Below, piece after piece: positions 34,534 through 46,490 of a stretch of DNA of 64,000 nt (position 1 is its first letter; every line of letters begins with the position of its first letter). The position numbers and the translations under genes are program-made. This DNA is from Loxodes magnus. Lineage: Eukaryota; Ciliophora; Karyorelictea; Loxodida; Loxodidae. The stretch is taken from contig CAMPDV010000093.1 of the NCBI GenBank assembly GCA_946699065.1, positions 310,001-374,000 of the forward strand, given 5' to 3'. Under the pieces are notes generated by a model. That model saw nothing but the letters and a program-made list of their open reading frames with translations. It was not told the origin of the DNA and made no database searches.

Positions 34534-37328
34534 TTTAAAAAAATGTTATAAAATAGAATAAATAGGATTCGAGTCTTAGTTTAAGTGTTTAAAATTATAG
34601 AGTTAAAGCATCAGAATTTAATATCTTAATCTTTTTTTCTTAGACTGTTTAAATAAATCAAAATAGCTTTTAGTTTGCTTTTAATATTTTTTAACTTATA
34701 AGCAAGTCTTTAGTTTCTATTTAGTTATTACCCTATAAAGCACCTCCTATTAACCATCTGAATTACCAAAGATAGTTTAGATTCACTTAGTTAGGATAAG
34801 TCACTTCCATTAGGAAGAGCTTTAATTGATTAAGATAAAATAAAAAATATTTTATAGGAAATTCTTAATTAGCAATAAAGGTGAGATTTAGAAGACATTA
34901 TAGAGAGATAAGCTTGCTAAACTAAAGCAAAAACAAGTTAGGTTGATGTTAGATAGAAATTTATAATTTATTAGTTTCTTTAGATTAAGAATAAGAGTAA
35001 AGTGATGATATTGCAATATGGAGTCTTAGATGAATATGAATAATAAAGAGTATAAAAGGTAGAATTTTTAATTATGAAATTACAAAAGGAAAATAGATTT
35101 AAATTGATATAAAGTAATTTATATAAAATAGAAGTTTAGATATCAATATCGTAATATTTGTATTATATAAGTTTATTAATAATAAGTAAAAGGCCGATTA
35201 AAGTTAAAAGGATAACTGAATAAAGCTCTATAATAATAGTAGAATGCTTGATTTATAAAATTAAAAGCTTATTTTAATTTTCTTATTTAAATATCTTTAT
35301 ATTCAAAATTAAGTTAGCGATTACTTAAAGAAAAATAATTCATTTATTCAATAGTTCTTGTAGGATATTGATCATTATTGAATCTTGTATTTGTTCTAAA
35401 ATTTAAGAATTTAAAATCATTTAACAACCTTTTATCTTTCCTTTACTTTGAAAATTCTAAAAATTTCTATATGAGCTATTGAGTGTTTTTACTATATCAT
35501 TCAAATAGCTTTTTTTATAGAAAGAGTATAAAGTTCATTTTAGGTAAGTAGTTGATTGTTTGGCATAAATCTATAATAAGTTGAGTAATTAATATTGTCC
35601 TCACAAGAATATTTAAAGAGTTACTAAGTAATAGCTTTATCATATATAAGCATAATTCAATTTAATAAAACTAGAATATATCAATTAGATAAAGCATTGT
35701 CTTCCTTTAATTAAATGATAGAAGATTTTTAATGTTTTGATTACATTTGGAATAGTTAGTAGTTTATCAATTATTTATAAAACTAGAGGTATCTATATAC
35801 AATTCTTATGTGCCATATTTATTAAATTTATGCTTAGAACCATATTTGCCTAAAGCTTTATGATAAAGAATTGAATTATATTCTGTTTATTTTCTTTTTA
35901 TTTAAAAGATAATTTCTTATCTATGGTTTATCTTCTAATTTCTTTGAAGGCCTTCTTTATATAGTTTATCTACTTTTCTTGTTTAAAATATAAGGGATTC
36001 TCACTAAATATTTATTTATTATAGATATACTTATTCAACTCATAGCAAATAACTATTATCATTCATAGCTTAAATAATTAAAATGAATATTATATGATTC
36101 AATCTATATTTAACCTTTGTAAGCATTTTTTATGGTTTTAATTAAGATATCTTGCTTCTTCTAAGTGTTTACTTTTACCGTTTCTAGAATTTATGAAAAT
36201 ATTAACTATAAAGTTAATTTTAATTTTAGAAAGTCTTGCTACATCCTTTATTTTGGCTTCCATTTAACATAAAGGATTTTTATAAGTAATATATTTTTTC
36301 ATGCTTAGACATTTAATCTTACCATAGCTTGATATTTTATTATAGATGTAATTTTAATTTTTAAACAGCATATCAAGAACTTTCTCTGCCTGACAATTAA
36401 TAAATTATAATATGGATAAATATAGATAGCAATATAGCTCTATTTCATAAATTAAAGCTATAATTATTATCCTTTAAATATACTTTAATAATAGCTTTAT
36501 TTATAAGAATCTTATATTTTGGCTATCTTAAAGAGCGGATTATATTCCTAAACTTGCAAAAACAGTTCTATTTTACAATCCAAAGTATCTCTTAATAGCA
36601 AATAATTAGTTATTAATCCTTGATTCTTTGTAACTATGTTAAATAAACTATCTATATTCAAATGCTATGTAGTTTCAAATAATCCCTCCAATTATTTTTA
36701 TTACTAGTTCTATGAAAAAATGTGCGCTTTTATTAATTTAAAGCTTTCAACTTACGCATGCTATTGAAACTATTAATTGTTGAGTGTTATAATTAACTTA
36801 TTATTACATACCATTCAATGAATAATAGCAATATAATCTCTATATTGTATAGTAGGATTCTTTGAGTCATTATTTAAAGCATTAAGAAGCAATTTTAAGT
36901 TAAATCTTAATCATATTTGACTTCTTTTAGGTGAGTGATAGAATAATGTAAAGGTTATTTCTATATTAAAAGACTATTTAATAACTAGAATGTTGTGAAT
37001 AATAATCTAGTTGTACTTTATAGTGTAATTTACTTCTAACTAGTAGATATATGCCACTTGTAAATGTGTTAACATTAAAAATAGGTTTTATCCTAATTTT
37101 TACTAAAATTGAAGTAAGGTATTTGATTTATCAAAAATATAGTTAAGGAAAAGAGGAAGGCATAAAGCAAAGCAAAAGGTTATATAGCTTCGCATATATA
37201 GAGAAGGCTTTTACCAAAAAAGAAGTATAAGAATTTAAATTAATGAAGAACTAATTAACTTAGGTAGATAACACTATTAGAAGCAAATTTAAAGATAAAA
37301 TTAGTTGATTATAAGAAGAAAATAAAAG
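34534..37328. other. Diverged outer part of IR1 right arm, no gene recognised
   Basis: The counterpart of 3873-6571. It is alignable in patches with frequent indels and no conserved frame. It contains the 5' flank of channel copy 2. The B-box-like string present ahead of copy 1 is changed here. Confidence 0.5.
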
Positions 37329-38290
37329 TAATTTATAATAATTTTAAATTTATTTTACATATTATTGAATAAGAAAGAGCTATAATTCAGTAATTTAGTT
37401 TACTTGCTTAAGCAGTTTATTAATAAAAGAATAAACTTATTCTAAGTAATTTAGACTTGCAGAACATTTTCAAAGTAAAATTATTAAGCAAGATTAATAT
37501 TAATTTTAATTAATATATTTATAGAAGAAGCTTAAATATATTAAATTAATCTAAAGCTAGCTACCCAAAAATATTTGCAAGGGTTAAATTATTAAGGTTC
37601 CTAGTAAAAGATTATTACAATACTTCAAATTTATACTTAGTTAAGCATAGAAAGATTATTTTGAGTAGATTAAGATAAAATATTAAGAGATAAGAAATAT
37701 TTAGTAAGATCTATAAGTATTTTAAAAATATCTAGAGAAAGCTGAATATATCAAGGAATATAAGATAAATATTCCAAATTTTTAGAAGTGTTTTAAAGAT
37801 ATAAAATTAGAGTAACCAAAATGCAAATCGTAAATCTTTATATTTAAACATTAAAAATGAAATGAAAATTTTAATTTTAGAAACTCACAGTGCTTATAAT
37901 AGGTGAGAAAGATAATCATAGCCAGCAAATTAAATAATTTAATCCTGCTTTAAGTATGATTTTTAATGTAGATATTGATAGTCAAATATTTATTACACTA
38001 TTAGGATATTAGACACTTTAAAATAATATATTTATAGGCAAATTTTAGTTATATCTGACTGTAAAATAAAAAATTAAGCAAATATGATTTCTCGAGCTTG
38101 TAGCATCTAATAAAAGTTAAAATTATCTCAATTTTATAACTTAATCATATATTAATGAGTAGAATAATTACGTATGTAAAGTGTCTAAAATATTGAAAAG
38201 CTTAATTTTATACGATTTAAATAAGAAAAAGTAAAAAGTAAAGAGAATAAGATGAATGAACAAGTACTTATTATCTTCCTAATGAAAACT
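37329..38290. other. AT-rich spacer, nothing recognised
   Basis: Unique sequence just outside IR1 with A-rich runs and no recognisable motif on either strand. Confidence 0.45.
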
Positions 38291-38293
38291 TGA

Positions 38294-39130
38294 TAGAACA
38301 TTGAAAAACGGAACAAATATTCAAGAAAAGCTTTTTATCAACTTTAAAAGTAGGAGGAAAGCAAGTTGTGTCAATTATTTAGAACATGTAAAAACTTCAA
38401 AATGCACAATCTTCTCCTAAAGCCCTTTAAAACTTTATTAAGAGAATTAAAAAATCTAAATATTTCCCAACCTAGCAGTAAGAGGGATAAATAAAAGGGA
38501 AAAATAAGAATTTATCAAGTAGCATACACTAGAAACGCTAAAATCTAAAGAAAAGTTACGCAAGCAACAAGAAATTGCTATAACCGGGAAGTGCGAGCCT
38601 TCGATTTTTGAATTAAGCAATTTAATATTCCTCATCTGTACTAATGGTTCGCCATTGGTCATTAATCTCCAGAAAGATTACAGAAGCTCACAAAAAAATG
38701 CAGTCAAGAGGTGAAAAGTCAATTTGATGAATCCAGAATCAAGAACTAAACTCACCAGATACTTTCACTTCTCAATATTTAGAACTAAAAAAACCATGTT
38801 TCAACTCAGTTGAATGAGCAAGTGAGCAAATAGGATGAAGATTTACAGTATTAAAGCCAAAATTAAAGTAAATTAACATCAAAGTGTGCAAATGGATATA
38901 GAACTTAAAAAATATCTAAGAGAGAGAATTTGATAAAGAATAAGACTTCTATATAGGAAATGCTGGAAATTTCAGCAGAATCAATGGAACTACTGGATTT
39001 AAAAGAATTAGATGAAAAAACGAGAAGAATACAAATTGAAAAGCATATATTGAAACCTGAGCAGCGAAATTAAGAAGTAGAAATTTTTTTTTTGCTTTAT
39101 CATTTTTTAATTTTCACAGATTATACTTGA
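38294..39130 (+). CDS. Unrecognised coiled-coil protein with a 35-nt intron (5' end uncertain)
   Basis: A Q/K/E-rich, helical protein reads through two frames. Removing a 35-nt segment, 38638-38672 (GTACTA…CTCCAG), joins them: …FELSNLIFLI, then QRLQKLTKKCSQEVKS. The frame ends at TGA 39128-39130. The start codon is not found; an ATG near 38.25 kb lies in another frame, and a further 5' intron may exist. The long heptad-like stretch suggests a structural role or a retroelement ORF1 amino terminus; no zinc knuckle is seen. Its last codons overlap a poly-T stretch that I read as the poly(A) end of the LINE on the opposite strand, so its 3' part may be replaced. Confidence 0.45.
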
Positions 39131-40832
39131 AGTCTTTCCAAAATTTTTTTGCTTTCTCTTGAAGATTAGTAATTTATTAATTTATTCTTCCAAATTTAAT
39201 GTGAGCTTCCTTATATGCAGAATTAGTCCTTTTAGCCTCTATGTATTTCTTAGTAATAACTCGAGGAAGTTCGTTATAATTTGAGTGTGGAATAAACGAA
39301 CCTAATCTTTAATCAGCATTTTCACAAATGTTATTTTTGATGCATTCATATTAATCTTAAAGATTATCTTATTCTATCTAAAAGAATTCTAGATAAGTTT
39401 GTAGGAAAGATTCTTAATATTTCTATCTATCTATTGCATTTTATAACCTACTAATTTTATATTTTCTTTAAGTTAACTTTTACAAATAGACTATAGAATT
39501 ATAGATAAAGTTGATAGTGATTGATATGATCAGAAAATAAACAATTATAATGAGCAGTGAAATTTGCAAACTAGTTAATATTCAAATGGTTGCTTATAAT
39601 TATATAATCATTACAATACATTTTCCTGTTCCTTTGTGTATACATGTTTTAATGTTACTATCATTCACTATTCCAAGATCATTTTATAATATTTTTTATA
39701 ATATATAAGCATAATCATAAGTATTTTCAGGATTGTCTCAAAACCTTATAAGAGAGCGTTAAAGTCTCCTATCAATATATGTGGATTATCATTATACTAA
39801 TTCAGCAATATATTTAGTTGTTCATACACTAAATCTTTAACATCTTAGCATTTTCCGCATCAGACATGTATCAAGACATGATTAAATATTATCCAGTTTA
39901 ATTGTTATGAATCTATTTATTCCTTTTCAACTTATTATTATTATAATTTAATTTAAATAGGGTGGATCTTACCCTTTAAGGTCGAGAGAAGAATTCCCCA
40001 GAGATGAACTGACTGTGAAGCAATCTGTTCTAAATGTTGGACCTGACTAATCTCTTCATTATGGGTTGGAAATCTACCTATAATCTTTTGTTGGCGTCCT
40101 GTGCTTTGGAGATTTTTAACCGCTACCTTGCTCGCAATTAGAAGAGAGAATGCTTTGGGAATATTGGAGACTGAAGAGACTTATAAACTGATTTTTTTAA
40201 AGAGATGCGCCCTATTGTAGAGCTATGCATTCTATAATATCATTTTTTTTAATTATGAATAAAAGTGTTTGACCTTTTTGAAAGTATTTTAACTTGTTCC
40301 TAGCCTGCCTCCAGATTGCTCCAGAGGCTAAAATTAAATGTTCGTACTCCACCACTGTCCTGTCCTGTCTTGCTTGTTCTTAAGTCTTTAGTTTCTCTTC
40401 CATTACTAGTTTCCTTTTTACTTGTATATATTCCCAAGAGCGTTCTTCCATAACTGTTCTCTATTCCTTCTAAGTTTGAGCTGTTGCTACTTTTCCTTTT
40501 TTCCTAGTGTTATCTTTGCTTTTGCCAGTAGCTCTGTTTGAAATTTAGGAATTTCCTACACTTCCTTCACAAGTGTTCTCTTGAGCCACAGTAGTAGCAG
40601 GATTTCACTTCTCGTTTGTATAAAGGCTTTTCAATTTTAATTTCTTCGATCTCCATCTTTTCTTATTTCTAATCCCTTAATTCAATTTACTTTTGCAATG
40701 TTTGCTGATTTTCTTCTAGTGTGCTAATTTACCTTTAATTTATCTGTATTTTTAATCTTGATTCTGGGATTAACTGTGCTAACTCTGAGATATGCTCCAG
40801 AAAGCGCTTAGATCTCTACTGAGACATGAGTC
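39089..40832 (-). mobile_element. LINE (non-LTR retrotransposon), ORF1 plus endonuclease, no reverse transcriptase
   Basis: On the minus strand an ORF1 with CCHC knuckle (40827-40240) is followed by an AP-endonuclease-like region. This has N-P-H-I-L-I-G-D-F-N-A at about 39,790-39,755 and, after a frame change, DYIIIS and F-S-D-H near 39,520, the GDFN and SDH catalytic boxes of the EEP family. The element then ends in a run of ten A (minus strand) near 39,090, before any reverse transcriptase. It is therefore a decayed, 3'-truncated copy, perhaps from premature polyadenylation. Its 5' end abuts IR2 at 40832/40833. The 39.96-40.2 kb part is distinctly less AT-rich than its surroundings. Confidence 0.8.
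40240..40827 (-). CDS. LINE ORF1, Gag-like protein with CCHC zinc knuckle
   Basis: A 195-residue ORF from ATG 40827 to TGA 40242-40240. Residues ~15-70 are a Q/E/K-rich likely coiled coil. A zinc knuckle C-x2-C-x4-H-x4-C (CYYCGSREHLWRKC, the W from TGA) starts at residue 77. The tail is basic and serine-rich. This is the nucleic-acid-binding ORF1 protein of non-LTR retrotransposons; it would coat element RNA. The start lies only 6 bp from the IR2 junction, so the element's own promoter is probably missing. It is related to the ORF1 at 59.8-60.5 kb. Confidence 0.75.
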
Positions 40833-43800
40833 TTGATTATACTTCTCTGATGTATACTTTATTAGGTGCATTTTTGTAAATAATTCTGCTTAGTCTTAAG
40901 GTGGAATTTTAGAATCAGAAGGATTCTCAACTTATACTATTCAATAAAGTACGTTTATCTAGAATAAAGGGTATTATGCCGCTGTACTTGATTTGTCTAT
41001 TGATTATGTTAAATTGATTGATAATTGCTTATTCTACCAGAATGAGGCAAACTTCGCTAGTTCAATCTCTTTTTACTAATCTGCAGCAGGTTAAATTTCA
41101 AACTCAGTTTTTTTTAAAAACAACGCACTTAATAGTGGGGGTCCTTTATGATTAGAGTTCAGTGACATAATTTAAATGTATAATACCACTTTTTTATAAA
41201 ACAATGGAGAATGGAAGGGAGGAGCTATCTATATGTCATCAGAGTCGCATATTGAATCAATTGATCAGAGTATTTTCATATAGAATGTAGCTTAAAATGG
41301 AGGAACTTTAAACATATAGGAACAGCCAATTATTTATTAAATAACCAATTGCCATTTTATTGAAAATAACTCAACAGTAGGAGGAGCTATTCGTTTGTTC
41401 GATTAGTTGAGTACTTCAGCTGATGATTTGATGATTATATAGAATTGCATTTTTGTTAATAATAAAGCATCAACTGGAGCTAGCTTCATTTTCTATCAAG
41501 GAAACATTCTAATAGATCTTATTGAAGTTAGAGGAAGTTATGCTACTTATGGGGGAGTTTTTTAGGTAGAATTATCCTCGTTGTCAGTTTATAATTCTAC
41601 TTTTATGAATAACTCAGCCAAAGAGGGAGCTGTTTTCCATATTGTATTTTCTTAGCTTTATACATCATAAATATCATGCATACATAATTCCGCTTTTAAT
41701 AAGGGAGGAGTTATCTCATTTGATACTTCTGCCTTATTTATAGCAGAAAACTGTGTCTTCATTAACTGCTCTGCAAAAGAAGGTTCCTTTTTATATGCCA
41801 TGGACTCATAATTTTTAGTTAAGAACTCTATTATTTTCAATAACATTGGCACTTCTACAGGAGCTATCTAGTTAATATCTTCAATACTATAGGAGGCAAG
41901 TGAGTTATAAAATGTCTAGATAATTGGTAACTAAGATTAAGCAGCTACAATTTCTCTGGATAAAAGTAAACTAGTGATGAGTGGAGTGCTTTTTAAGAAT
42001 AATAAAGCTAAGGAACTAACTTCAGGAATATTGGTGAGGGATTCAGAGATCACTATTTAATTCTCAATATTTTAGAACCAAATTATGAAGGGAGCTGTTT
42101 TTATATTATGTGACTTTCAAGCTAAGGTTTAGATACATCATTCTCAATTTTCTAATGTTGTATGAGCAAAGGAAGGCTCTATTCACTTAATTTCCTCATA
42201 TCTGGAACTAAACTTCGTGTAATTTGAGAACATGGTAAGCTTTTAGGGAAGCGTCATTTAAGCTATAAATTCCAAAGTGAAAATCCTAAATTCATATTTC
42301 AACCATATAGTTACAAGCTAAATTTAAGGATCTGTTGCTAATCTAAAAACCTCTGAAATGACAGTAGAAAACAGCTCTTTTACTAATTTCTTAAGCACTG
42401 CTATATTTCAAGAGGGTAGCTTTTAAGTTTAATTTCCTCAATATTTTCTGAAGAAGCCAGTGAGGATTTTTAAGGACAAGCAGTTTATTCCTTGAACTCT
42501 TAAATAAAAATGATAAATTGCTTTTGTATGTTTATGTAAGCTTAGTCAGGTGGATGCTTCTATATGTCTAATACTTAACTCTAATAAGCTAATTTGTTTA
42601 GAAACAATACATTCGAGCATTGCTTTGCAAGGTAAAATGGAGGAGTTGGGTACAGTGAAAATGGTAACATAACATTTGAAGAAAACATATTTAAGCATAA
42701 TAAAATAATAGGTAACGAACATTCTATTTCTAAAGGAGGAGCTTTAAGAATCATATGTGATAGAATCTTTTAATGTTCTAGTCTGGTTAAGAATAACTAC
42801 TTTATAAGCAATCAAATCATTAGTGAGATAAGTGAAGGAGGAGCTATTTCTTTTTAAGGCTAACTAATAACTCTAGTTCCTGATGTTTGAAGCAAAGAAA
42901 TTTGCGCTCTTTTTCAAAATAACTCAGCGTTTTATGGAAAAAACTTAGCTTCATTTGCTTATAAATATAGCAATAGTTCAGTGAGTGATGTGCTATCTCA
43001 CTGCTACCATAACATTACGGATAGAAAATGTCTTTCTAACCTTCCAGGATTTCCAGCTTCTAAGTTCCAAATTTAAATTATTGATATGTATGGATAGATT
43101 GTAACCAGTGATTAGACATCTATTATGCAAGCCTTCTCTGAAGATAGCCAAATAGCAGGAAAAGCAAGGCTTTAAGCTGATAAAGGCGTGTTTGACATAC
43201 AAGATATAATAACAAAAGCAAAGCCTGGAAGCTTGGTACATGTGTAATTAGAATCTAATGCTATAGATCTAAGCAATTTACCTTATGATATGAACATGAC
43301 TAATAAAATGCAAATAGAAGTAAATATCTAAGAATGCTTGCAAGGGTAAATTCTTATTGATGGGATTTCATGCTAAAACTGCTTCTATGGATAATATTCC
43401 CTCAATAAGAAGGATAAATCATGTAAAGAGTGCATGTAAGGTGCAAGATTCTATGGAGGTAATTTAATTGTTCCAAGTAAAGGATTCTGAAGAGAAAATT
43501 TCAATTCAAGTATACTTCATAAATGTCCCATTCAAGAGGCCTGTCTAGGTACTTTTGCAAATAAAAGCTGACTAGAAAAATATTAAACATCTTATAGTAT
43601 TATAGAAAGATAAAAACTCCTAAACCAAATTGATTGGAAAGGGAAATGTGAAGAAGGATATAGAGGAGTTCTTTGTGATGTTTGTGAATAAAATTGATCG
43701 AAAAATGAACAAAATAAATGCTAAAAATGCTAAAGTAAAAACTATTCAGTAATAATAGCCATTTTAGTAGTAATATCCTTTATGGTTTATATACTATTCA

Positions 43801-45641
43801 TAGTAAAGAAATCTTTGAAATAAAAATAGAACTCTTATTTTGGTGTTTACTTTAAGATACTAACGAATTTTATTTAATACTCACTTCTTTTAAATTTAAT
43901 TGACCAAATTTAATTGAAGATTTATTCTAATTTAACTAGGGGTACCTTATAGCCACTTCTACTACTTTTAAAATAGACTGTATTTATAATAAATAAGGAT
44001 ATCAATAGTATTTCGACAAAGTTATAATTACTATTCTTATACCTTTTATCATTTGAATATCTACCATTTTAGTATTGTTTTTATGGTCTTAAATAAAAAG
44101 ACAAAGTTTCAACAAACCAGTTTGTATAAGTATAATGACTATATCCTTCTTTCAGATTTATACTAACCTGATTTCAACTACTTTCAACTATTTTCAACAC
44201 TTTTAGTTGCTATCAAATTTCAGAAAGTACTTTCGTTTTAAATTCTTATACTGATATAAAATGTTGAGAGGGAAAACATAAACGCTTTGTCTTTACATTA
44301 GCTTTACCAGCCCTTCTATTTTATGTTTTTCTCATTCCTTTCTTTGCTCTTTTATATCTTTACAAAAACAGAAACATTATTTCATCTTACACAATAAAAT
44401 CAAAATTTGGATTCTTTACTAACGGATTCTAAGACTAGTATTACTACTGAGAGTTCTTTAAATTATACCAGAAACTAAGCATTTCCTCAGTTCTAATTTT
44501 CTTATAGAACAAATTTTTGATATTTTAGTACTGGTGACTTATTTTAATTTTGGTAACTTGTGTCTCCTGCTAAATTTATTTCATGCCTTACAAAAAGAAA
44601 GGACTGAATTTCCTAGAAATTTACTACTTACTCATTTCATGCTTCATCTTGTATATTGGCATTTACTTCGAATCAGCAGAACGTTATACTTCTATAGACG
44701 TGATTTTATTCATTTTACTAGTCCTAGCAAATGCTTAGTTCATTTTTTATTGGATTAGATAAATTATAAATGAAATAGGTTATTCTATCTAAAATAAGAC
44801 CATTAGGAAATTAATCTCTATTTGCTTTGCTGATAAAAAGTTAAAATTACAACAGAGTATTGAGTATTTCTAAACCTATCAAAATGCATAACTATAACCC
44901 TAAAATTCTAGTCTCTTTAGTCAATTTATTAACAAAATGTATTTAGTTGCAAGCAATGATATTTATCACCTTAGTATGGTGAATAGGATTAAATTTTATA
45001 CCTTAATTATGATAATAAACACAGTAATAGATTGTACTAGATGTTTGAGAATTAGGAAGTGATTCCTATACTTAAAAAATTGAGTGACATTTTCTTATGA
45101 GTTTAAGCTTGAAAGATCTATACAAAGAGAGCTGCAAAAGTTTTAGATGATATTGATAAAAGTAATGGAATAATAGAATCAAGGGTTTTCTCAAAGATTA
45201 TGAGAACTTATAGGATTTCCACAATGTTTATGAAGCTTAGGAAGAAAAGTTGCCTCTTGTTTCTTTCCTTAATAATTCGAAGGAAAATTTAGAATCTACT
45301 TAAATTAAGGTAAAATAGATGTCGCTTGATGATTTTGGAAAAGATTAGTTAATGAATTAAAAAATGGAAATTGAAGAAACAATTTAAAAAGAAAAAAGTT
45401 AAAGGATTATGAATATGAACTAGCCAAAAATGAAGAGGTAGATTATGATTAGCCTGAATAAGGTACGTAGAGTATATTTTACAGCTCTAAATTATCCTTT
45501 TTGAATATTAAGTAAGATCTGCAGATAATACAGGAATCCTATGAAGAAGATGAAGATTAGTAAAATAAATTTATTAGTACTCAGGAATAAGAAGTTACTA
45601 GAACTATAGAAAAAAACAGAATTAGAGTAGAGGAACACTGA
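40833..45641 (+). pseudogene. Beta-helix surface protein, 3' fragment lacking the 5' part
   Basis: The 3' ~80% of the gene described at 20340-26279, beginning inside the beta-helix repeats at 40833 and running to TGA 45639-45641. Repeats, the cysteine-rich stretch, the EGF-like piece, TM helices and acidic tail are all present. Frame changes occur at the same places as in the central copy. A 38-nt GTAGCT…CTGAAG segment (42416-42453) and a 35-nt GTAATG…TCAAAG segment (45162-45196) restore the frame if spliced out. The start codon and secretion signal are missing and a LINE lies upstream, so it is probably not translated as a surface protein. Confidence 0.78.
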
Positions 45642-46490
45642 TTATTCTATGTTTTTTTCATCTAAACATAGCGTGAGTGATTTTAACATAAGTAAAAAAT
45701 GATTTTACTTTGATATTATAACTCTTATTTTATATTTATTTAAATAATAGATTTCTTAGTAAATCTTTCATTAATTTCTTTAACTATTTCTATTAAAATG
45801 AATGGGATAATATAAGTAATTATAAGATTAGCACACTATAGTTAATATCGCCTGTTATTTGATTCATATTAAAATTTATTTTTTTAATAAAATCTCTTAT
45901 AAATCTTATTTGGATCATGTAGAATTAAAACTCAACTTTGATCCTATGTTGCTGATTACTTACTTATTATCTCAATAATATGATTTTTATAGCGCCTAAC
46001 GTTTAGATAAGATAAATAGATTGGCTCTTTATTTAGTAGAACTTTAATTACAATCTTTTATTCTTATTATTTTTCAAATAATTCGACTTATCTGCTATAG
46101 TTTTATTTTCTTACAAAGATTCTTAAATTATTTGGACTTTAATTTATTTAATCTTATATTTAACTTAGCAAACTTTATGCATTAATATTTTGTATTTATA
46201 GAACCGAAGCAATTTTCAGACTTATTACAGTTTTATATGAGCTATACATTTTACTTTCATCTTTATTTAACGATTATGATCTATATTTTTATAGAACTTT
46301 CTTCCAGTGAAGTTTTATTTGGTCAATGATTTCTATGAATATTTTAGTTTTTATTATAAAATAAAATTCCAAGTCTTAAAATGAATTGATCTAAAAAATT
46401 AATTCTAGATTAATATTTAAGTTTGTATCTTGTAGCAACGTCTCCTTATATTTCTTCTTAATTTTTCCTTTATTTTTGTGTTTATCTCAA
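45642..46490. other. Convergent intergenic region
   Basis: Lies between the 3' ends of the beta-helix fragment (+) and the unrecognised gene (-). It is alignable to 19.4-20.3 kb but diverged, without a convincing shared frame over most of its length. Confidence 0.4.

Larger units (their letters stand above)
25364..37328 (-). repeat. IR1 right arm (inverted duplication, ~12 kb)
   Basis: The inverse match of 3873-15711. It begins inside the full-length beta-helix gene at 25364 and runs through the second ~500-residue gene and the second channel gene. It ends near 37328, where similarity to the left arm stops. The 237 bp between 25127 and 25363 belong to the beta-helix gene but to neither inverted repeat. 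Confidence 0.93.

Noticed and set aside
3873..37328. Simple assembly fold-back (artificial palindrome)
   Set aside because: Arms differ by many substitutions and indels and have long unique spacers, so they are real diverged copies; junction chimerism at single points is still possible.
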